Below, piece after piece: positions 60,627 through 64,000 of a stretch of DNA of 64,000 bases. The stretch covers positions 620,001 through 684,000 of the forward strand of contig JACJYC010000003.1 of NCBI GenBank assembly GCA_020636325.1. The letters run 5' to 3'. The translations under genes and the position numbers were made by a program. The stretch comes from Lewinellaceae bacterium. GTDB taxonomy: Bacteria > Bacteroidota > Bacteroidia > Chitinophagales > Saprospiraceae. Every line of letters starts with the position of its first letter. The first letter of the stretch is position 1. The notes below the pieces were generated by a model, which worked only from the letters and a program-made list of their open reading frames with translations, did not search any database and had not been told where the DNA came from.

Positions 60627-60645
60627 ACCCAGACACCATCCCGAA

Positions 60646-63600
60646 ATGATCGAACAATCTCTCGCCGGATTTCCGGTTTCAAGGCAGCAACAGCGGTTAT
60701 TTGACCTGGAAGGCCTGCAAGGCCCGGGGAACCATTTGACTGTGAGCATCAACGCAGCAATTGATCAGCAGAGCATTTCTGACTGCCTGATGGAATTTGT
60801 CAGAAAAGCTGAAAATTTCCACGTTTCCCTTGTAAAAAATCCGGTCTCAAAATACCCGTTGCAGCAAATCCTGGATGCGCCGCAAACGATGATCCGGTTT
60901 CACCGGACGGAGGATGAATCACAGGCCAGAAAATCCCTGCAGAACCTGATCCGGGCGCCTTTCCATGCAGACAGCCCGGAATGCATTCGTTTCCATTGCT
61001 TTTCCTGGGGAGGTCCCAAATCCCTTCTGCTGGTTTCCAGTTCCAGGTTCTTTTCTGATTTTCAGAGTTTTGCCGACCTGCTGCGCCACCTGGAAGGATG
61101 GATCACCGGCGCAGAGATCACCAGGGCGGAAGAGGACTCCCTTCAGTATCTCGATTACAGCGAATGGCAGCATGAGTTATTCCTGGAGCAAAGCGCAGAC
61201 GGCTACCGGTTTTGGTCCGGTATCGGCAAAGCGCTGGCAGCCGCCATCCCGGGACAGGATCCCCTTGCCGAAGCGGTGGCGGACTGCACAACACAAAGCT
61301 TTGTGCTGCCCCGCGAGTCCGTCAGCAACCTGGCAGATATAGCCCGTTCCAATGACGTATCGCTGAACGGTTTGCTGACCGCAGCCTGGTGGAAGGTTTT
61401 GAATGCGTTCATCGCCAGAGATGTTCCGCTGGCGTATAGCCACCCCGGCAGAAACGACGAACAGACCGCCGGCATATTCGGTTTGTTTGAAAAGTACCTG
61501 GTGCTGCCGGCCGAAACTGGTAACGACCTCCATAGTCTAACGCAGCTGGCCGCCTGCGCTGACCGCACCAAAAAAAAGCAGGCCTTTTATCAGGATTATT
61601 TCCACCTTGAGAACGAGTCAGGCGCCGGAAAACCGATTTATCTCCCTTTCCAGTTCGCGTGTTATGAATTTCCCGGCGGTTTGCCGGAGATCTTTGAATT
61701 GGAATCCCTCCAGGTCCATGCGGATCACTTTTCCCTCAAGCTCCAAATTGTCCTTTCCGGAGAAAAAGAAGCGGCGAATTGCACGGTCTTCAACCGGTCG
61801 GCGGATATTCCCGGGGACTGGACCGCAGCAATGGCGGACCGCTTCCGGCAGCTGCTGGAGCTGGAAATCACCCTCGCCCGGCAAGGCGCAGCTCAACTGC
61901 AACTTCAAAAAAACGAACTGGCCTGGGCCTGGCAAAAGGCCATCAATCCTCCGGCGAAAGGCTTTGACCGTTCGTTGGAAAGCCTGGTCTCCGGGATGGA
62001 AAACGCAGCCCGGAATCACCCGCATAAAACAGCCCTGGTATTTGAGGAAAAAACCATTTCGTTCGAATCCTTTCACGAGCAAGTCAACAGGATTGCCCAT
62101 CTGATTGTCAGCAGGACCCAGCACAGGACCGGCAAGGTAATCGGGGTTCAATTCGGCAATCCCGTTCAAATGATCATCGCCTTTGCCGCGATTTTGAAAA
62201 GCGGGAATGCCTTTCTGCCCGTTGAACCGGCGCAACCCGAGGCCAGGGCAAAGTTCATGATCGAGCAAAGCCAGGCGGTCCTTTTCCTGTCGGACCAGGA
62301 GTGGGCCGTCCGGGATTTCCCCGGCATCACCCTGAAATGGGTGCAACTGGAGGAGCAGTCTTCCGGTTTTCCGGCTACCGCCCCGGCGATTGCGCTTACT
62401 GCCCAATCACCCTGTTACCTGATTTTCACTTCAGGCACCACCGGCAATCCTAAAGGCGTACTGATTTCCCACGGATCGATTGCGAATTATCTGAACTGGT
62501 TCATAACCCGGCATCAGATCAATGCATCCGACAAAACCGTGCTGTTCTCCTCCATGGCCTTCGACCTCGGCCACACCATTATTTGGTCCGCCCTGATCAC
62601 CGGAGCGGAATTGCACCTGGTCGCCCCGGAAAATATCCTGGCCTTCATAGGCGGACTCAACGCGTATATGGCAAAACAGGGGATCAGCTACATCAAATGT
62701 ACGCCGTCCCATTTCAAGTTGATCCTGGAGGATCCCGACCTGCCCAGGTGGTCCGGATCACAACGCCTACGGCTCATTTTCCTCGGCGGCGAACAGATTG
62801 ACGCCGAGGACCTCAATCGCTATTTCAAGCTCCATGACGGTGTATTGATCGTAAACGAATACGGGCCTACTGAAACTACGATAGGTGTCATAGCCAAAGA
62901 AATAACCGCCGAAACAGCCGCGCATTTCAGCCGCAGGCCGGTAATCGGCAGGCCTTACGGCGGGCATTCCATCTTTATCCTGGATGAGGATCGCAATCCG
63001 GTTTTTCCGGGAGAATACGGGGGTATTTTTATCGGAGGCCCCGGTATTGCGCTGGCGTATCTCCACAGGCCGGATCTCACAGCGAAGGCTTTTGTCGACC
63101 TGCCCTCAGCCTGGGCTGGGGAAGGCAAATATTACGATTCCGGGGATCTGGGCAGATGGTTGCCGGATGGCGACATCCAGCTGGCCGGCAGAAAGGACGG
63201 TCAACTAAAAGTGAGGGGATACCGGATTGAACCGGAGGAAATCGCACAGGTGGCCGCCGGAATGCAAGGGGTGCGCAATGCCTTTGTATCCGCTTACAGG
63301 TCTGAAAAAACAGAGATCGGCATCCGGATGTTCGCCTGTTTCACCGGGCCGTCCGCTACGGTCGATACGCTGAGAACCTACCTCCTGGATCAGCTCCCGG
63401 AATACATGGTCCCGGATCAGATTTTTGAGACGGATCATATCCCGCTCACCCCGAACGGGAAAGTGGACCGCGATGCCCTGGACCGCGCGGCTGAGCATGA
63501 ACTTCAAAAAACAAGCCTCAAACTTCCTGTAACGGATACGGAAAACAGGATCGCTGCCATCTGGCGCGACTTGTTCGGAATCCCTGAAGTAGGCGTACAG

Positions 63601-64000
63601 CAGCATTTTTTCCAGTTGGGCGGGCACTCCCTTCTGGCTATGAAAATGCTGGCGCGGGTGCAGAAGCAACTTGGCTTAAGCATGCCCCTGCCCGAATTCT
63701 TCAAACAACCTACTATTGCCTTTTTGGCCGCGGCCTTGCATGCCGGCGGCAAAGAGCAGTTCACGCCCATTGTGCCAATTCAGCGGGAACCGGGAGCGCT
63801 GCTGACGGTTTCTCATGCTCAGCGCCGGATCTGGATGCAGGCTCAGTTGCAGGAAGAGGAAGGCGGGTTGAACGTCTACTTCGCAGTACGCCTGAAAAAT
63901 GATCCGGACCTGGCCAATATGGCCGATTGCCTGACGGCTCTGGCCAGGCGGCATGAGTCCCTTCGCACCAATTTCAAAGCGGTCGAAACGGGGGTCATGC
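60646..64000 (+). CDS. Second NRPS (C-like, A, PCP, C; 3' end outside window)
   Basis: The open frame from ATG 60646 continues past the window end (1118 codons seen). Residues about 1-430 form a condensation-like domain in which the HHxxxDG region reads VSSSRFFSDFQ (about residue 130), so both catalytic His are missing. The A domain spans about 448-950: IFTSGTTGNPKG (about 592), FDLGHT, NEYGPTETTIG (about 737) and PNGKVDRDAL (about 936). Its specificity residues, D-L-T-K-F-G-E-I-G-K, are close to the Asn code DLTKLGEVGK. PCP has LGGHSLLAMK (Ser about 995). A further C domain begins about 1052 (LTVSHAQRRIWMQAQ) and is cut. It likely accepts the chain from C5 of the giant protein. Confidence 0.92.
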   Translation, partial: MIEQSLAGFPVSRQQQRLFDLEGLQGPGNHLTVSINAAIDQQSISDCLMEFVRKAENFHVSLVKNPVSKYPLQQILDAPQTMIRFHRTEDESQARKSLQNLIRAPFHADSPECIRFHCFSWGGPKSLLLVSSSRFFSDFQSFADLLRHLEGWITGAEITRAEEDSLQYLDYSEWQHELFLEQSADGYRFWSGIGKALAAAIPGQDPLAEAVADCTTQSFVLPRESVSNLADIARSNDVSLNGLLTAAWWKVLNAFIARDVPLAYSHPGRNDEQTAGIFGLFEKYLVLPAETGNDLHSLTQLAACADRTKKKQAFYQDYFHLENESGAGKPIYLPFQFACYEFPGGLPEIFELESLQVHADHFSLKLQIVLSGEKEAANCTVFNRSADIPGDWTAAMADRFRQLLELEITLARQGAAQLQLQKNELAWAWQKAINPPAKGFDRSLESLVSGMENAARNHPHKTALVFEEKTISFESFHEQVNRIAHLIVSRTQHRTGKVIGVQFGNPVQMIIAFAAILKSGNAFLPVEPAQPEARAKFMIEQSQAVLFLSDQEWAVRDFPGITLKWVQLEEQSSGFPATAPAIALTAQSPCYLIFTSGTTGNPKGVLISHGSIANYLNWFITRHQINASDKTVLFSSMAFDLGHTIIWSALITGAELHLVAPENILAFIGGLNAYMAKQGISYIKCTPSHFKLILEDPDLPRWSGSQRLRLIFLGGEQIDAEDLNRYFKLHDGVLIVNEYGPTETTIGVIAKEITAETAAHFSRRPVIGRPYGGHSIFILDEDRNPVFPGEYGGIFIGGPGIALAYLHRPDLTAKAFVDLPSAWAGEGKYYDSGDLGRWLPDGDIQLAGRKDGQLKVRGYRIEPEEIAQVAAGMQGVRNAFVSAYRSEKTEIGIRMFACFTGPSATVDTLRTYLLDQLPEYMVPDQIFETDHIPLTPNGKVDRDALDRAAEHELQKTSLKLPVTDTENRIAAIWRDLFGIPEVGVQQHFFQLGGHSLLAMKMLARVQKQLGLSMPLPEFFKQPTIAFLAAALHAGGKEQFTPIVPIQREPGALLTVSHAQRRIWMQAQLQEEEGGLNVYFAVRLKNDPDLANMADCLTALARRHESLRTNFKAVETGVM

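Noticed and set aside
39150..64000. Thioesterase domain or standalone TE
   Set aside because: No GxSxG alpha/beta-hydrolase was found in the visible cluster. GHSIGEY in the giant protein belongs to the AT domain; a TE may lie beyond the right edge.

Overview
The window looks like a piece of a Bacteroidota chromosome of moderately high GC. The evidence is: three secreted proteins with type IX secretion (T9SS) C-terminal sorting domains; a SusC/SusD pair; a membrane hybrid regulator with a beta-propeller and Y_Y_Y domain; an UpxY-type NusG paralogue; several promoters of the form TTG-N20-TAnnTTTG; and few Shine-Dalgarno sites, with several apparent TTG starts. A Saprospiria-like (Lewinella-type) host is my guess from gene content and base composition; it is not proven.

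Layout. 1-15 kb is mixed housekeeping and accessory DNA: a HupE/UreJ membrane protein (cut by the window edge), a triple lamin-tail-domain surface protein, a YggS PLP-homeostasis protein, a TolB-like/TPR/AraC fusion regulator coupled to an MFS transporter, small outer-membrane and lipoproteins, a 5'-disrupted PL10 pectate lyase, a RibD-like reductase, an ArsR/SRPBCC pair, a tRNA-Arg(CCG) and an MscS channel. A dispersed ~80 bp repeat occurs twice in opposite orientation here. 15-30.7 kb is a polysaccharide-utilisation locus: regulator, two GH144-like (PF10091) glycoside hydrolases, a five-repeat T9SS binding protein, a Cys-type sulfatase, SusC and SusD. 30.8-33.7 kb is a sulfite-dehydrogenase-like pair (Tat-exported molybdoenzyme plus membrane monohaem cytochrome c), a cupin and an atypical SDR. 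A GT39-like glycosyltransferase and an unknown secreted protein follow on the minus strand.

36.7-64 kb (running off the right edge) is a hybrid PKS/NRPS lipopeptide cluster, the most interesting part. An AT-rich control region precedes an unknown small protein, an unreported-looking 54-codon CxxC ORF that overlaps (ATGA) an UpxY-like antiterminator, an Sfp-type phosphopantetheinyl transferase, another unknown small protein, and a 6401-residue megasynthase. The megasynthase reads FAAL-ACP-KS-AT-ACP-aminotransferase-C-A(degenerate)-PCP-C-A-PCP-C-A(Asp-like code)-PCP-C-PCP-C. The start resembles the iturin/mycosubtilin initiation line and predicts a beta-amino fatty acyl starter. It is followed at short spacing by a lipoprotein serine hydrolase of the beta-lactamase/ClbP superfamily, a SyrP/TauD-type Fe(II)/2-oxoglutarate hydroxylase, and a second NRPS that begins with a condensation-like domain lacking the catalytic histidines, then an Asn/Asp-like A domain and PCP. 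Together this predicts a lipopeptide with a beta-amino fatty acid and probably a beta-hydroxylated Asp/Asn. No thioesterase is visible in the window.
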